NCBI GenBank assembly: GCA_019925795.1 | Contig: CM034314.1 | Coordinates: forward strand, 22,933,774-22,997,773 | Reading direction: 5' to 3' | From: Dendrobium chrysotoxum | Taxonomy: Eukaryota > Streptophyta > Magnoliopsida > Asparagales > Orchidaceae | Length of the DNA: 64,000 bases | Shown: positions 1 to 11,823 of the stretch, piece by piece | Layout of the letters: each line of letters opens with the position of its first letter | How positions within the stretch are numbered: position 1 is the stretch's first letter | Notes under the pieces: generated by a model | The model's input: the letters and a program-made list of their open reading frames with translations, nothing else | Told to the model about the DNA's origin: nothing | Databases searched by the model: none | Position numbers and translations under genes: made by a program

Positions 1-1135
1 TAGCACCAGTATCAAGAATCCAGCATAAATTATTATTGTACATATTCTGAGAAATTGTAGATAGTGATACATCTAAATCTTCATCATGCTCTTCCATGCT
101 AAGGTTAGCATCAGTGGAAACTCCCTTTTCCTCCTCATTCATCTTCAGGCAATTTTTCTTCTATTGACTAATCTCTAAATAGAAAGCACACTGATTCTTT
201 CAAGACTGTATCCATTAGACTTGCCGCGCTTGTTGCTGCCGCCCTATTTATTCTTCTATTTCTCAGATCTTTCTTATTGGAGTGTGAGAGCCTCAACAAA
301 TTCCATCTTTGCAGACTTCTTGTCTCAATGCCAAAAATTGTAATCCAACAATGTAGTAGTCATCTCACCATAGTTCAAGATCTCCTTCCCATGAATGAGT
401 GTCATCATGAAGTTTTCATACTCATATTAGAGCAAATTCAACAGAAGGAGTGTCTTATCTTCATCTATAACATCCTCATCCAGATTCAAAAGATCTGTCC
501 TCATCTAGATTCAAAAGATCTGTCAATAGCTTTCTAAAGTCATTCAAATGATTACCAATCGTAATCCTATGTCTCATCTGAAACATATAGAGCTATCGTT
601 TCATATGGAGATGATTCTCCATGTACTTTGTCAGATATTTATTCTCCAAAGTCTTCCATAGTTTTACTACAAAAGTTTCCATCATCAGCTCATACTTGAT
701 CTCCTCAGATAAATAATTTATGATCAAGCCACAAGCACTCATGTTCATCTTGACCCAATCTCTCTTTGAAATCCCCTTGGAATGTTCATTGGTCTCCATA
801 ACTTCCTCCAGATTCAAAGAACATAATGTATCCATTACCTCACATCGTCGCATGCAAAAGTTTCCTTTGACGTCAAATTTCATCACGTCAATTTTGATAG
901 GATTTATAACTACCTGATGGATCGACGCCTTCTCCATCGTCAAGACGGATGTTTCCATGGCTCCACCAGATCTTATAGCCTCCACCAAATTACAGCAGTC
1001 TCACAATGACGGAACTACACCAATCTAGCTCTCTTTCTTCGCCTGAACGAACCACACAAACAAAAAGAACAGATTGATCTCCTATTCTTTAATTCACCTC
1101 TGAAAATCCCACTAAAATTTGCCTATGATACCAAT
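1..1135 (-). pseudogene. Ty1/copia element internal region: gag and start of protease, broken
   Basis: Read on the minus strand, positions 593-988 encode a copia gag segment (UBN2-like) with residues such as VKLWKTLENKYLTKYMENHL. Gag-like sequence continues in shifted frames, with stops, down to about 235 (QMRHRITIGNHLNDF, then YENFMMTLIHGKE). At 1-37 the minus strand reads CWILDTGA, the active-site motif of the copia aspartic protease, so the window edge cuts the element within pol. In-frame stops and frameshifts between 235 and 593 show that it is dead. The order LTR, PBS, gag, protease on the minus strand is that of the Ty1/copia superfamily. Integrase, reverse transcriptase and RNase H would lie left of the window. 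Confidence 0.85.
1122..1133 (-). promoter_or_regulatory. Primer binding site of the copia element
   Basis: The minus strand reads TGGTATCATAGG two bases inside the LTR end. The usual copia site is TGGTATCAGAGC, complementary to the 3' end of initiator tRNA-Met, so the last four bases have drifted. Confidence 0.7.
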
Positions 1136-1776
1136 TGTCATGCAATAAATACAACAAAAATAACACAAATTAGAAATCACACTATAAGCAACACAAAGAA
1201 TATGATGATTTATATGGCTCGGTGAAGATGCCTATGTTCACGAGGAGGGCATGACTATTTCACTATATTAGAGAATAATATGATTACAATTGGCTCTATA
1301 GCTCTCTCTTCCTCTCATCATACAATACAATAGCCCTCAAGCCTTATTTAAAGATTTGAAATAACATCTAATAAAGAAAATATAATTAATGCAAAGATCT
1401 AATCATGCTAATTAGATCTCCCAATCAATGCACTAATTAAATCTCCTAATTAAAGTCAATCAAATCTTTCCTAACTAATGCATCAATCAAATCTCCAATC
1501 AAATCTCTAATTAAATCTTCAATCAAATCCCCAATTAAATCTCTAATCACATCAACTAATTAGGAAAATAATCAACTCCTTAATCAATTATATAAATTTG
1601 CCATTAAAGCTTTCCAAAATAAATCTTTAATTAGATTTGAAAATAATTCCAAATCAACACTAAAGACAACAAACATAGTGCACTAGATCTCAATCTAGCT
1701 AGATTATTTGCCTTCAACTCCATATAGCATTACTTTCATATCATTGCCTCAAATAACTCTTGTAACATTTTCTAAC
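1136..1776 (-). mobile_element. 5' LTR of the minus-strand copia element
   Basis: The LTR is bounded by TGT at 1136 and ACA at 1776 on the plus strand, which gives the TG...CA ends expected of an LTR on either strand. It is about 641 bp long. Immediately left, 1122-1133 reads on the minus strand as TGGTATCATAGG, a near match to the copia primer binding site for initiator tRNA-Met. The block near 1218-1250 (GGCTCGGTGAAGATGCC) resembles the conserved 'nGTTCGGnnnnnTGCCTA' stretch I know from plant copia LTRs. The partner LTR is outside the window, so the target duplication cannot be tested. Confidence 0.75.
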
Positions 1777-2937
1777 ATATTAAATTGTTAAGAATTTGTG
1801 CACCCATTATATCTCCATCAATGAATCCATCTTAAACTCCCTAAAAATTTAGTCATCTAATAACAATCCTAAATCCAATTATCTCTTATTATATCCATAA
1901 ATAATATGAGTTCACCACTCAAATAATATAGCATCTATTTATTCTCTATCATCTTTGTTTCATTCAAATCCAAGGTGCTAGTTTGTAGGAGATAAAACTA
2001 AAAGCCAAATACTATATGTACCTCAAACTCTTGAAAAAATTAAACCCATTATTAGCAAGACCAAGGTACGCATTTTGTGGATCTGAATCAAATTTAGGGT
2101 ATTCAAAATTAAATGATCTCCATTTTTCTTCCCCAGTTTGATGTCATAATAAACCATCTATCCTATTGAGTTTCTTATGACATGCAAACTTCTCAATAAA
2201 CTTCTTTATTTTAAACTCACAAAAGTCTATGCATTAATGAAAAATATCTAGCAATCTTACTTGTTTCATATAAGTTAATTTTTTAATATAAATACTATTC
2301 TTTTAATTAGCCTCCCATCATGAGGAACTGCAAATATAACAAATATTCTAATTATTCTTATCTCCTTAAATTATAGTGTAATCATTATGGCATGAATCTA
2401 TATTTATTTATCCAAGGTTAAATTTTTTGTACTTTAGATTATATGTATTCTTAGGCGGTAAAGCTCATTTAGGAAAATCTTTTATCAATAAATATAATTA
2501 TATATCAAAAGGTCTTGTCATCCAATAGTACAAAGGCTTCAAACAAAATAAGTGCAATATATATGAAGGATGATTTAGATAATATTTTGCACCTTGAATA
2601 TAATGTTGTATCTTTTTTAAAAAATTCATTATCATTCTCTATAATGTTGTATCAAAAGATTAAGTGCTCCTTAAAATATGCTCTATGGACATAAAATTTT
2701 CTTTAATGTTAAAGTTGCTCAATAGCTTGTAAAGTTCAAAAATCTTGGAATCCCTTATATATTTCTAACTCTATGTAAGTTGGGTTATCCACATTTTATT
2801 CAAATCAAAAGTTGCATAATGACTCATCAAACAACTCATTTAAGTTAAAAATCAAACAAACAAAGCTCTCCTTGGTCGCTGGTTGGGAGGTTTGGCTACC
2901 AACTAAGAGGTCTAATACATCCTCGAAGAACTATGTT
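1777..2937. other. AT-rich stretch, no gene seen
   Basis: I find no recognisable coding sequence or repeat boundary on either strand here. The composition matches the surrounding repetitive DNA and it may be old transposon remnant. Confidence 0.5.
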
Positions 2938-4428
2938 GATCAGGCACGAATCTCAACGCAAAAATCAAGTTAGAAACTTCAAAAATTAAATTCGGGATCA
3001 TCTGAACTCCGATTTCAACAAATACGTAGTCAAACTGAACATCTCAGAAATAAGAGACCAACGACACCAAATTAGACTCAATCTGAGCCCAAATGAGTCC
3101 AAATCAAAGACCCAAAGCGCATTTGGAAGGTTTAATCCATAATTTGGATTGCCAAATAGTTTCTAAACCTAACATGCTTATAATCAAATCAAACGGCTCG
3201 ACGAGACGATCCAACGAGCCTAAGATTGACAAATTCTGATATCATTAAGACATTTAAATGCTCAATAAATGATCCAAGATCAAGGGATTCAACATCGGCC
3301 GTCCATTCAAATCACTTCCAATTTACCCTTGATCTTCCCCCTCTTTACTAGCCATGCCACTCTCAAAAAATTATAAATAGACCCCTTATTTTGCATGGAA
3401 ACGGGGCCGAAGAGAGGAAGGACCGACCCAAGAAAGGAAGGAAGAAGAGAAAGAAGAGAAGGAAGAGTTCTCTTGCCACCAGATTCCTCCTCGAACACGT
3501 CCTCGACCATCGCCAGACTTCCACCTGGCATTCGATCTGCACCGAAGTTCTGCTCGATTGCCAACTAATGCCAGAGTGTTGCCTGAACGCTGACTGACGC
3601 CAAATTTTTGCTTGGTCACCAGCAGAAGCTGGACTTCAGCCCATCGCCGAATTTCCACCCATCCTTGGACTTTTGTTGGATTTCTATCTAACATCGGACT
3701 TTGACTCATCGCTGAATTTCTACCTGAAGTAGGGTTTTCGCCCATCACCGGATTTTTATTCTACGTTGGACTTCTACCCGACACCGGACTTCTGCCCGAT
3801 GTTAGACTTCCACCTATCGTTGGATGTTCATCGGACTTGTACCTGACATAGGACTTTCGCCCGTCACCGAATTTCTATCTGACGCCGAACTTCTACCCGT
3901 CCTCGGACTTCTTCCCACCGCCGGACTTCCGTCGGACATCTATTTGATGTCAAATTTTTATCTATCAATGAACTTCTTCCTAACACCAGACTTCTGCCCA
4001 TCATCAGACTTCCAACCTCTGTCACCCCTCGACTATGGTACTTCCTACCACCGATATCCTAGTACGGTATTTCCGACCTTTGTCGCCCACCGACTATGGT
4101 CTTACCGACCAAACAAACATATCAATAATGATTATTTCAAGTCCGTTAATGTAATATAATTTATAAGATGTATATTTATTACATCAAGTCAAGGCCTTCC
4201 CCCAAGGAAGATCCGCATTTGTAACCGACTGTAAATACTATTGGATTTATTCAAATTGGGCCAGGCCCTGTGATTTTTCCCCTTTTTAGGGTTTTCCACG
4301 TAAAAATATTGGTGTCTTTTATAAATGCTACATCTTCTCTCTTTCATCTTTTTGTGTATTGGATCTTTATACAAAGCTAAGATGTTAGTCTATATATTTC
4401 TCTACCATTGCGAATATTCCAGGACACA
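2938..4428 (+). mobile_element. LTR of gypsy-like repeat family A, copy A1 (most complete)
   Basis: Starts TGATCAGGCAC and ends GGACACA, about 1.49 kb, followed directly by a gypsy-type PBS. Blocks shared with the other family A copies in this window are: the opening (TGATCAGGCACGAATCTC), the phrase around 3195-3230 with GGCTCGACGAGACGATCC, a short GC-rich tandem core (about 3600-4090, many repeats of GGACTTCTACCCG-like units), the block ACGTGGAAAACCCTAAA read on the minus strand near 4290, and the closing CTCTACCATTGCGAATATTCC. Family assignment rests on the PBS and on these shared blocks. No polymerase gene is linked to it in the window. Confidence 0.75.
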
Positions 4429-4432
4429 ATAG

Positions 4433-4450
4433 TTTGGCGACGTCTATGGG
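4433..4450 (+). promoter_or_regulatory. Gypsy-type primer binding site after LTR A1
   Basis: The bases TTTGGCGACGTCTATGGG four bases after the LTR end resemble the TGGCGCCGTCTGTGGG site seen after LTRs of plant Tat/Athila-type gypsy elements. Two or three positions have drifted. Confidence 0.6.
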
Positions 4451-4857
4451 TACGTGGTTCCCAACTGGGGGACAATTTTTGCTTCACCCTCAAAAGGTTG
4501 TTCATGTTAACATCCTAGCATCAAATATTGTTGCATCAATTTCATGGGAATTAATATAGATTGAGGGGGCAACCTTAACTACAACCATTGTCAAGAAGAT
4601 TCCTCTAACTCTTCCAATATTCAAGACGATATCTTGGGATCATAAGCTTCTAGAAAATGCAATGATGCTTCCAATAAATTTCAAACTTTATATAATCCCT
4701 AGCTGGACTTCTACTCATTGGGCAAGGTCTTAATCTCGACCTTAAAAAGGTAGTAACGGGCTAAAGATAGGCCATTCTTTACCTTTGATTCAGGATACAT
4801 GTGGTGTTCGCCTCCTTTCAATCAAGGCAAAATTGATCCCAAGGGGATTCAATTTGA
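4451..4857 (+). mobile_element. Start of the internal region of family A element
   Basis: Non-coding leader-like sequence following the PBS. No gag reading frame survives. Confidence 0.4.
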
Positions 4858-5112
4858 CCTCTTTCATATAAGCTACTGTCATCGAGCAGGGCTCTGACAT
4901 ACAATCTCGAATAAGTCATGCATCCTTAGTGGATTCTCTCATCCTCTTCCATAAAGGTTAACATCATCGAGCAGTGCTCTGATATACAACCTTGGATAGG
5001 TCATACATCCTTGGTGGATTCTCTCGACCTCTTCCATATAGGTTAACGTTATTGAGCAGTACTCTGGCATACAATCTCGAAAAGGTCATATATCCTTGGT
5101 GGATTCTCTCAA
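4858..5112 (+). repeat. Three tandem copies of an 85-bp unit
   Basis: Units begin near 4858, 4943 and 5028. Each contains CATCGAGCAG or a close variant, then CTCTG, CATACAA, GGTCAT and CATCCTTGGTGGATTCTCTC. The spacing is 85 bp both times. It lies in the leader of the family A element. Confidence 0.85.
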
Positions 5113-5784
5113 TCTTTTCACTATTTTATTTTTCATATCTCAACCATAGTTTCTGTTTCGTTGTTGCTTTGTCGCTGCTTTTAAGAACTTTCTATGCTTA
5201 CATCAACTTTCAATTTTTATTTTCCACAATAAGTTCACAATCTCCTTTACAAAAATCTGTAGCCATCTCAAACAAATTCAAAATAAGCTCCGGTAATATC
5301 TTCATTAAGAATTCAAATAAATAGTTAGCATAAATGTTTAAAATTAAAACTATATGATTTAAGCAAGATCACAATCAGGAATACTGAAAGCTATTAGTAA
5401 AGATGTAGTTAAGGAGATATCAATGTTTAACACTGAGACATAAACATACATGATAGATAATTAAACAATTAGGGAGTTTAAGCTTTATACCCATTAAGAT
5501 TTAGTGGCAAAGGCGAACATAGTGATCAATTACTTATGAAAATGATATATAATTAAGAAATGCAAGCACTCAATATAATTTTGTGATAAAATGAATAGAA
5601 ACCCAATGAATTTTTCAATAACTTGCGAAAATATAGCTAGCCAAAAAGCTTGTCCATTGACAAGTAATTTCAAATAATTGATCATCAATTGGCCACATAT
5701 GACTCTCAAATGATTTAGACTTTAATTTTATAGTTTTTCAAGTAAGATGAAAAGTCACCACTATACATTGACCATTATGAATAA
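5113..5784. other. AT-rich stretch, no gene seen
   Basis: A short open frame (to 5324) runs out of the tandem repeat and has no recognisable domain. The rest is AT-rich with nothing I can assign. Confidence 0.5.
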
Positions 5785-6039
5785 TATATCTATTGAATAG
5801 CTTATCAATTTCTAATAGTCTATTGATGAAAATGTTAAGCTAAACATTCCACTTAATGCCATAAAAAATCTTATATAAACATAGTACAGAAATCACCATA
5901 ATTTTTTCCCTACTTAAAAGTTATGTAATATTTGGAAGTTATTTTATTAAGGATATGTTTAAGTTTCATATGTAATTATGATTGCCCTAGTTTTTAATAT
6001 AAAAGTCATAGATTTCTCATCATTTGGGTTTCATTACAT

Positions 6040-6080
<41 letters not shown>

Positions 6081-6505
6081 TGTGGTTGAGGATCTCCCTT
6101 ATAAACATGATAATATGTCTGTAGAATAGCATATCAATTTTTGTAATAAGAATAATAATTAGAATAATAATGGAATTTATATTCATGAAAATATTATAAA
6201 ATTTTACTCTAGTAAACAAAATAGTCTATAGATAAATATGTTAAGTTGTGAAGCCTAATTAATGCCCTAAATTAATATCTTATATAGATATAGTACACAA
6301 ATCAACCTAATTAATTTTATATCTAAAAGTAAGATAATATCTATAAGTTATTTCATTAAGAATACTTTGAAGATTCACATGTAATGAGGGTTGTCTAATT
6401 TCTAATATAAAACTGGGAGGGGTCAGATCATTAGGGCTTCATTATAAGAAAGAAAAAAAAAATGATGAGGGTGCATGAGGTTGAGGATCTCCAATATAAA
6501 ATCTT
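5785..6505. repeat. Diverged tandem duplication, unit about 0.3-0.4 kb
   Basis: The segment at about 5785-6100 is repeated at about 6111-6505. Shared stretches include the AGTACA(C/G)AAATCA phrase, a TTAT(T)TCATTAAG phrase, the GGGTTTCATTA/GGGCTTCATTA phrase and GGTTGAGGATCTCC. In the first copy the stretch after TCATTACATAAGAAAG has grown into a (GA)n tract (6045-6078). In the second copy the same place is a short poly(A). No coding function is seen. Confidence 0.7.
6045..6078. repeat. (GA)n microsatellite
   Basis: About 17 uninterrupted GA units within the left copy of the tandem duplication. Confidence 0.95.
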
Positions 6506-7122
6506 CTTTTTCATAATAATGGTAAAGCATTAAGTGGTGACAATAAGAAGTAATCATAAATTGTGAAGCTATCTAAAACCCTTATTGCACTTTGCACTTT
6601 CTGTGTTTTAATATGTTCTATTTATTTTCTCTAATATTTTTTCGGTTTCGTATAACACCCAACAAAATCTAATATAGCTACAAACTTAATAATGCAACAA
6701 ATTCTTTTTCAAATTTAAAAAAAAATCATCGCAATGAAAGAGAAAAGTAGTTGCCTAGAAATAAGTCATGCGTGAAATAAAATGGTCTAGCATATAATGC
6801 AAATATGATTTCTTGTGCCACATTACAAAACAAAACAAAAAATAAATTATGATTAGCTCTAGAAAAAGAAGATTTAGGGCAACTGATTAAGAAAAAAAAT
6901 ATTTATAATTTAGTACATTTGCAATAGGTTTTCAAATTAGATGAATTCACATGGTTTATAATTTATATCATCAACAATATCAACTTTTGCTAGAAAATAA
7001 AAGAAATGGAAAATAAAACGAGCAGTAAAGCAATGGAGAACTAAGGAATCAATACATCGCTTGATTGGTTGCCCCTTGCCATCATCGGTGCCTCCTTGAT
7101 TACTAGACTAACTTCTCAACCA

Positions 7123-7124
<2 letters not shown>
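6506..7124. other. AT-rich stretch, no gene seen
   Basis: No recognisable gene or repeat end. Confidence 0.5.
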
Positions 7125-7174
<50 letters not shown>

Positions 7175-7213
7175 CTCTAAGGCGCCCACACCCCCCCCCC
7201 CCCCCCCCCCCCC
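7125..7213. repeat. (CT)n tract followed by a C23 run
   Basis: About 46 bp of CT repeat (7125-7170), a short spacer, then 23 consecutive C (7191-7213). The open frame reading through it, 7069-7443, is a low-complexity by-product. Run length may be affected by sequencing error. Confidence 0.95.
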
Positions 7214-7688
7214 TTTCACTTTATGATCTTTATCACGAATTTCATGCATTCCTTGATCATGAGTTCACTCTGAGCAACTACTCTTTAATATTGTTTTACC
7301 TTCCTAATCTCATTGCCCTAATACTTTTCATATGCACACTCTCATTCTTCTATAGTACTGCTAATATTTTTTATGCGTGTTTTATTTATAATGTGCTCAT
7401 TTTACTTTTCAGACGCTACTATAAAAGTTTCAATTGGCAATGATTCGTACCACTCTTAAGCTTAATATTTTGTTATGGTTTATAAGATAGAAAATTTGTA
7501 GTTAAATTTACAAATGAGTAAAGGTTATAATCGATATTTTTTTTGTAGTAGTATAACATCAATTTGAATAGTAATATTGTGCATATCTATCTTTGTAATA
7601 ATTTTATTAATTGGTGTAAAATAATGTTATCATTTTTTAGTGGTATATAAGCAATGAATGCACAAAGTAATAACAAAGAGATAGAATG
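7214..7688. other. AT-rich stretch, no gene seen
   Basis: Nothing assignable on either strand. Confidence 0.5.

Positions 7689-7738
<50 letters not shown>
7689..7738. repeat. (TA)n microsatellite
   Basis: About 25 uninterrupted TA units. Confidence 0.95.
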
Positions 7739-7741
<3 letters not shown>

Positions 7742-8450
7742 TTGTTGGGCCAAATGCTTGTCTACTAAAGAGGACATAGGTTATGATCTAGTATAGCCCA
7801 AGTTACATCAAATAATACTTCATTATCACTAAAAATTATAATTTCTTCTTTCAATTCTATTTCGGATCACCTTATCTCCTCCTCTCTCTGTAATTTAGAC
7901 CATATTTGAGATATTTTTTTACAATTTTATATAAATTGATATCATACTTCTATTTAGCTATAATTTTTTAATATTTTAAAGATTTTTTCACTTTTTTGAG
8001 TTGATAAGAAAGAGATTCACTAAGAGATATGTGAAAAATTATTGTTTATCTTTTTTTAGAAACAAAATGTATTATACCTATGACAACTTTCAAAAATTTC
8101 ACAAAATTTTTTTATATTTTAATATTATATAATTATTTTAACAAACAACTATAATCATCCTAAGCTAACCCTTATTGCTCCTCATAACACCAACTGTAAC
8201 CTCTTTGGGTAGATTTGAAAGCCCATAGACGTCGGCCCAATTGCAATGCACATCGCGACCCGTGAAGCTATTAAGCTTTCTCCTGCAGATTTATATGGGC
8301 CTACTCAAACTGGACTGCTTCTCTTGTTTCATGTTTGCTTGTCTTCCTCAAATCACTAAGCTAATTCTGTCTTCTTATTTATTTAATTTTATATAGTAGG
8401 ACCAATTAAACTTTGTAGTTAAAATATTGATACTTCACCAAAAATTATAT
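7739..8450. other. Unassigned stretch
   Basis: AT-rich apart from a more balanced patch near 8190-8340. No coding domain or repeat boundary seen. Confidence 0.5.
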
Positions 8451-9260
8451 TGATCAAACAGATGAATATTTAATTTGGAAATTTTTAAAACTAAATTTAA
8501 AACTAATTTCAGCAAATTTATTGTCAAACTAACCTATCTCGATAGAAAAATTCCAATGATATCAAGCGGTCCAATCCAAATCCAAATGAGCCCAAATCAA
8601 ACATTTGAAGCATAACTGAAATTTTTAAAATTTTAATTGGATCACTAAATGATTTTCAAATCTTGTATGGGCTTAGTCAAATTATATGTCTCAACGAGAT
8701 GGATGCAATGAGCGTAAGATCGCTTAATTTTGACAACATTAAGGAATTTAAATGCTGAATAATTTTTTTATGATTAAAAGAATTAATACATGTCGTCCAA
8801 TATTGTGTTACATTTTTTTTTTCAGGACATGCCACTCTCAATATGAGGGGGACAGAGCTTGGAAATGGAATTAAGATTCAAGAGAGCTAAAAAAGGCTCT
8901 AAGAATTCCGATGCTCTACTTGAGCACCACCGCCAGGCAACCGTCAGACCACAGCTTATCCATATGCATCTTAACATTGCCTTACAGCTATTATCCAAAT
9001 ATCATCGTTGGTACACCTCTCGACCACCTCTATCAAATCACCACTCGACTATCAATACTGGACCACCATTGTCAAATCAACATATTCCTCTGACAACCAT
9101 CACCTAGTATAGGCAACCGAGCACCAACAACCAACTAACGTCCTCTGACCAACGTTGCTCGATTATAGTCCTCTGACCTCTATGTGTGTGCAGGATTATT
9201 TAACAAATGCTAAGATATAAACTCTTTATCTCTCTACCACTATGAATATCTTGTCACACA
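8451..9260 (+). mobile_element. LTR family A, copy A2 (short, solo-like)
   Basis: Begins TGATCAAACAG and ends TTGTCACACA, about 0.8 kb. Shares the opening, the CTCAACGAGATGGATGCAATGAGC phrase near 8690 and the closing CTCTACCACTATGAATAT with A1, but lacks much of the core. No PBS or internal domain follows, so it looks like a solo LTR. I do not see a clear target duplication. Confidence 0.65.
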
Positions 9261-9470
9261 ACAAATACAAATCAATGAACTTTACTTTTTATAGTTTTAT
9301 TTGGTTTTTTATTATTTATTTATTTTTTCATCTAATTTCCTTAATAAAATTTTAAAAATATGAAATTTAACCGGTTTTATTTTTAATTTAGAGCTTATAA
9401 CCCTCCTTGTAAATTATAATAGATAAAATGTCTGGTGACCCACTTGTTTTAAAGATAATTTATTGATTTA

Positions 9471-9602
9471 GGCTTCTTGGACCCCTTTTTTACTACTTTT
9501 TAAAAGTAAATTTTTAACATCAAAATTTTAAATTCAATAAATATTTATATTAAAAAAATTATTTTAAAAAAAGTAATAACAAATATGTTCCAAACGAAGT
9601 CT
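9471..9602. mobile_element. MITE family B copy
   Basis: Left end GGCTTCTTGGACC and right end CCAAACGAAGTC are inverted repeats of one another with drift. The interior is AT-rich with TACTTTTTAAAAGTAA near the left and AAAAAAAGTAATAACA near the right, also inverted. The same TIR pattern (GGCTTCGTTTGGGA) occurs near 10665, 13683, 50390 and 50698. A TTA-like flank on some copies hints at a Tourist/Harbinger-type MITE, but this is not proved. Confidence 0.6.
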
Positions 9603-9997
9603 TGGAACATATTTGGCTGCCCCTTTGCTTCTCTTCCCTTGGACGGCCGGTTGGGAAATGATTGTGCTCTATGCCTGTGCAGTTTTATTTGGGACTTTGT
9701 TTTTCTATTGTTTGGCCTGCCTGGATTTTTGGTTTGGCAGACCTGTGGCCGCGGATTTCCTTTTCACTTCGTTCCAATTGGCAACCAGGGAAGAGTGGCT
9801 TCTTTTTGGAATGATATTCTCTATGTTTTGATAAGCTCTTATGCTTATTCTGTTAGTTCTTTTTCCAGAGTCCGGAATTTTTGGCTCTCTTATTGTAGTT
9901 CTTTCTCTTCTCTCACCCAATGCTTGGGTCTCTGTTCTTTTTGTAACCGTTTTAGATCAATATACAGGCTAAGCCCACAAAATTCCCAAAAAAAAAA
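9603..9997 (+). mobile_element. Poly(A)-tailed retroposon-like insertion
   Basis: A block of more balanced base composition than its surroundings ends in about 14 A residues (to about 9997). The 5-base TCTTG occurs just before the block and just after the A run, possibly a short target duplication. This is the structure of a retroposed RNA: a truncated LINE 3' end, a SINE or a processed transcript. A 158-codon frame (9585-10061) runs through the A tail and has no domain I know, so I do not call it a gene. Confidence 0.45.
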
Positions 9998-10365
9998 AAA
10001 AATCTTGTCATTTTCTTTATTTATTGCAGCACGTGAGCAGCATTTAATTCTACCATTATGATAACTGAATTTCTCTGCCTAAATTAAAGTGAAGTACAAA
10101 TTGGCCATTTTAAGGTGTGTGAGAATATTTTAATATTGAATATACAATAATAAATTTAAAAATTAATAAAAATATTTTATGATTATTATAATATAAATTA
10201 TTTATATAAAATATTAATTTCAAACTAAATTAAATAATTTTTAAGTATATTTTAATATAATTTATATTAGTATATCAAAGTTTCAATATAATTTAAAATA
10301 ATCTTACATATTTTTTTCGTACTTATAATCATTTGAAAAGTTAGCAATTATAGACACTTAAGATT
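9998..10365. other. AT-rich stretch, no gene seen
   Basis: Extremely AT-rich (10120-10330). Nothing assignable. Confidence 0.5.
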
Positions 10366-10664
10366 AAGAGTGTCAATCCGGGATGACGATGCAGGTTTTA
10401 ATTTGATCAGTAGTTTTCTCTGTCAATATAAATATATTTATTGGGATCCAATTTTTTTATCATATACAACTTTCTAGATCAACAAACATGATTTGTTTAA
10501 CTCAAATGGCCAATTTATTCAAAATTGACTTGTTTAATCAAAACCCAACCTATTTAACCCAAATCCCAATGATTGAATCAATTTTAAATTTTCAGGTCAA
10601 CCCAATTATGATCTAGAAATTAATCAGCTCAATATTTCCATTGTAATTTTGACCCAAAATTTAG
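10366..10664. mobile_element. Decayed hAT-type TIR element, left part
   Basis: Begins TAAGAGTGTCAATCCGGG, close to the TAGGGGTGTCAA end of the hAT-type elements at 42099 and 43146. Interior phrases such as AACCCAACCTATTTAACCC and GGTCAACCCAATTATGA look like decayed versions of their GGTCAACCCGACCCG stretches. No target duplication can be shown. Confidence 0.4.
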
Positions 10665-10905
10665 GCTTCGTTGGGACGGTTTTTTTATTGCTTCTTAAAA
10701 CAAAATTTTAGTATAAAAAATTTTGTATTAAAGTTTCATTTGGGACGACTTTTTTAATGCTTCTTAAAATTATCTTTTAGTATAAAATTTGAAAATTTTG
10801 TACTAAAAAGCTACTTTAAGAAGCAGTAAGAAAATTGTCCTAAATAAAATCTAAAATTTCATTTTAAGAAGCAATAAAAAAATCATTCCAAAAAAGCATT
10901 AATCA
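10665..10905. mobile_element. MITE family B: one copy inserted inside another
   Basis: Two left ends (GGCTTCGTTGGGACGG near 10667 and a related one near 10731, GTTTCATTTGGGACGA) are followed by two right ends in reverse order (GTCCTAAATAAAATCT, then ATTCCAAAAAAGC). Internal marks TGCTTCTTAAAA and TTTAAGAAGCAGTAA occur in both. This is the pattern of a nested insertion. Confidence 0.6.
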
Positions 10906-11370
10906 TAATCAATCTAAATCCGAAATTGTCTAATGAAGTGGGTTATCGAATCAGAGTTATTTATTAGCACCCGTATATAAAATAATAAAATAATATATAC
11001 ACCACTTTGAATTCTTGAAATCCGGCTCTACGATGCCACTTAACCATGTGCTTCTTTAATTATGGGGATTGGGGGACACCAAACCTCACTCACGTTCTGA
11101 ACTTTAAATTCCCCAAAAAGCAAATTAGGTCAATACTTTATTAATAATGAATTTTAAATTCCCTACTTTTTAGATGTAATGAAATTTGTTAAATTTTATC
11201 AGTTTGTTTGATTTAGATTATATTTGTCACAGTAGTAGCTTTTTATAAAGATAATTATAAAATTGTTATTGAGATTTGTGAAAATAACTTTTTGAAAGTT
11301 ATGTAGAAAGTACTTTTTCGTTATAAAAATTTGCTAAAACAGTGATCAAATAAGAAATATGATTGTGATA
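10906..11370. other. Unassigned AT-rich stretch
   Basis: No coding signal or repeat boundary recognised. Confidence 0.5.
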
Positions 11371-11823
11371 TCAAGACTCGGGTGAGCGCACAAGGGCTAG
11401 CGTGAGTGGGCGAGCGTGACTGTACTAGCGAGCTAGTGCGGCTGTGCTTGCACTAGCGGCAAATGAGAGTGCGAGATGAGAGAGCACGACTACACTTGAT
11501 GGGGATGCATGGTGAGCAAGTGAGCAAGACTGTGCGAGAGATTAGCACGAGTGCAAGACGCAGATGCGGGACGGGGACATGGACGTGGGACTAGGTAGGG
11601 AACGTGGACGTTGGATGGGGAGACGGATGCGGACGTGAGCTGTGGGACAAAGGACGAGGGTCAAACTCGGGTTGATTTCAGGTTAGCAGATTGACACAAA
11701 CATTATCTAATTTTTAAAACAAGTTTAGAATTATGACTCGAATCTGACCCGCTTGTTAAATGGTTTGACCCAAATCTAGATCCGAGTCAGCTTTTTGAGT
11801 CATATTGTTAATTAACACCCCTA
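11371..11823. mobile_element. Decayed hAT-type element with GC-rich core, right part
   Basis: A G-rich low-complexity core (11371-11660, repeats of GCGAGCGTGA-like words) is followed by CGGGTTGATTTCAGG, ATCTGACCCGCTTGTTAAATGG and a right end TTAACACCCCTA. The right end and order match the hAT-type elements at 42099-42711. The left end is missing. Confidence 0.5.

Noticed and set aside
3600..4090. Regularly spaced short repeats that might suggest a CRISPR-like array
   Set aside because: Repeats are imperfect, spacers are not unique, the genome is plant nuclear and the array is the core of an LTR.
7069..7443. 124-codon open frame over microsatellites
   Set aside because: Composed of Ser-Leu and Pro runs from (CT)n and C23; a low-complexity artefact.
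9585..10061. 158-codon open frame
   Set aside because: It reads through a poly(A) tail, has no recognised domain and fits a retroposed sequence better than a gene.
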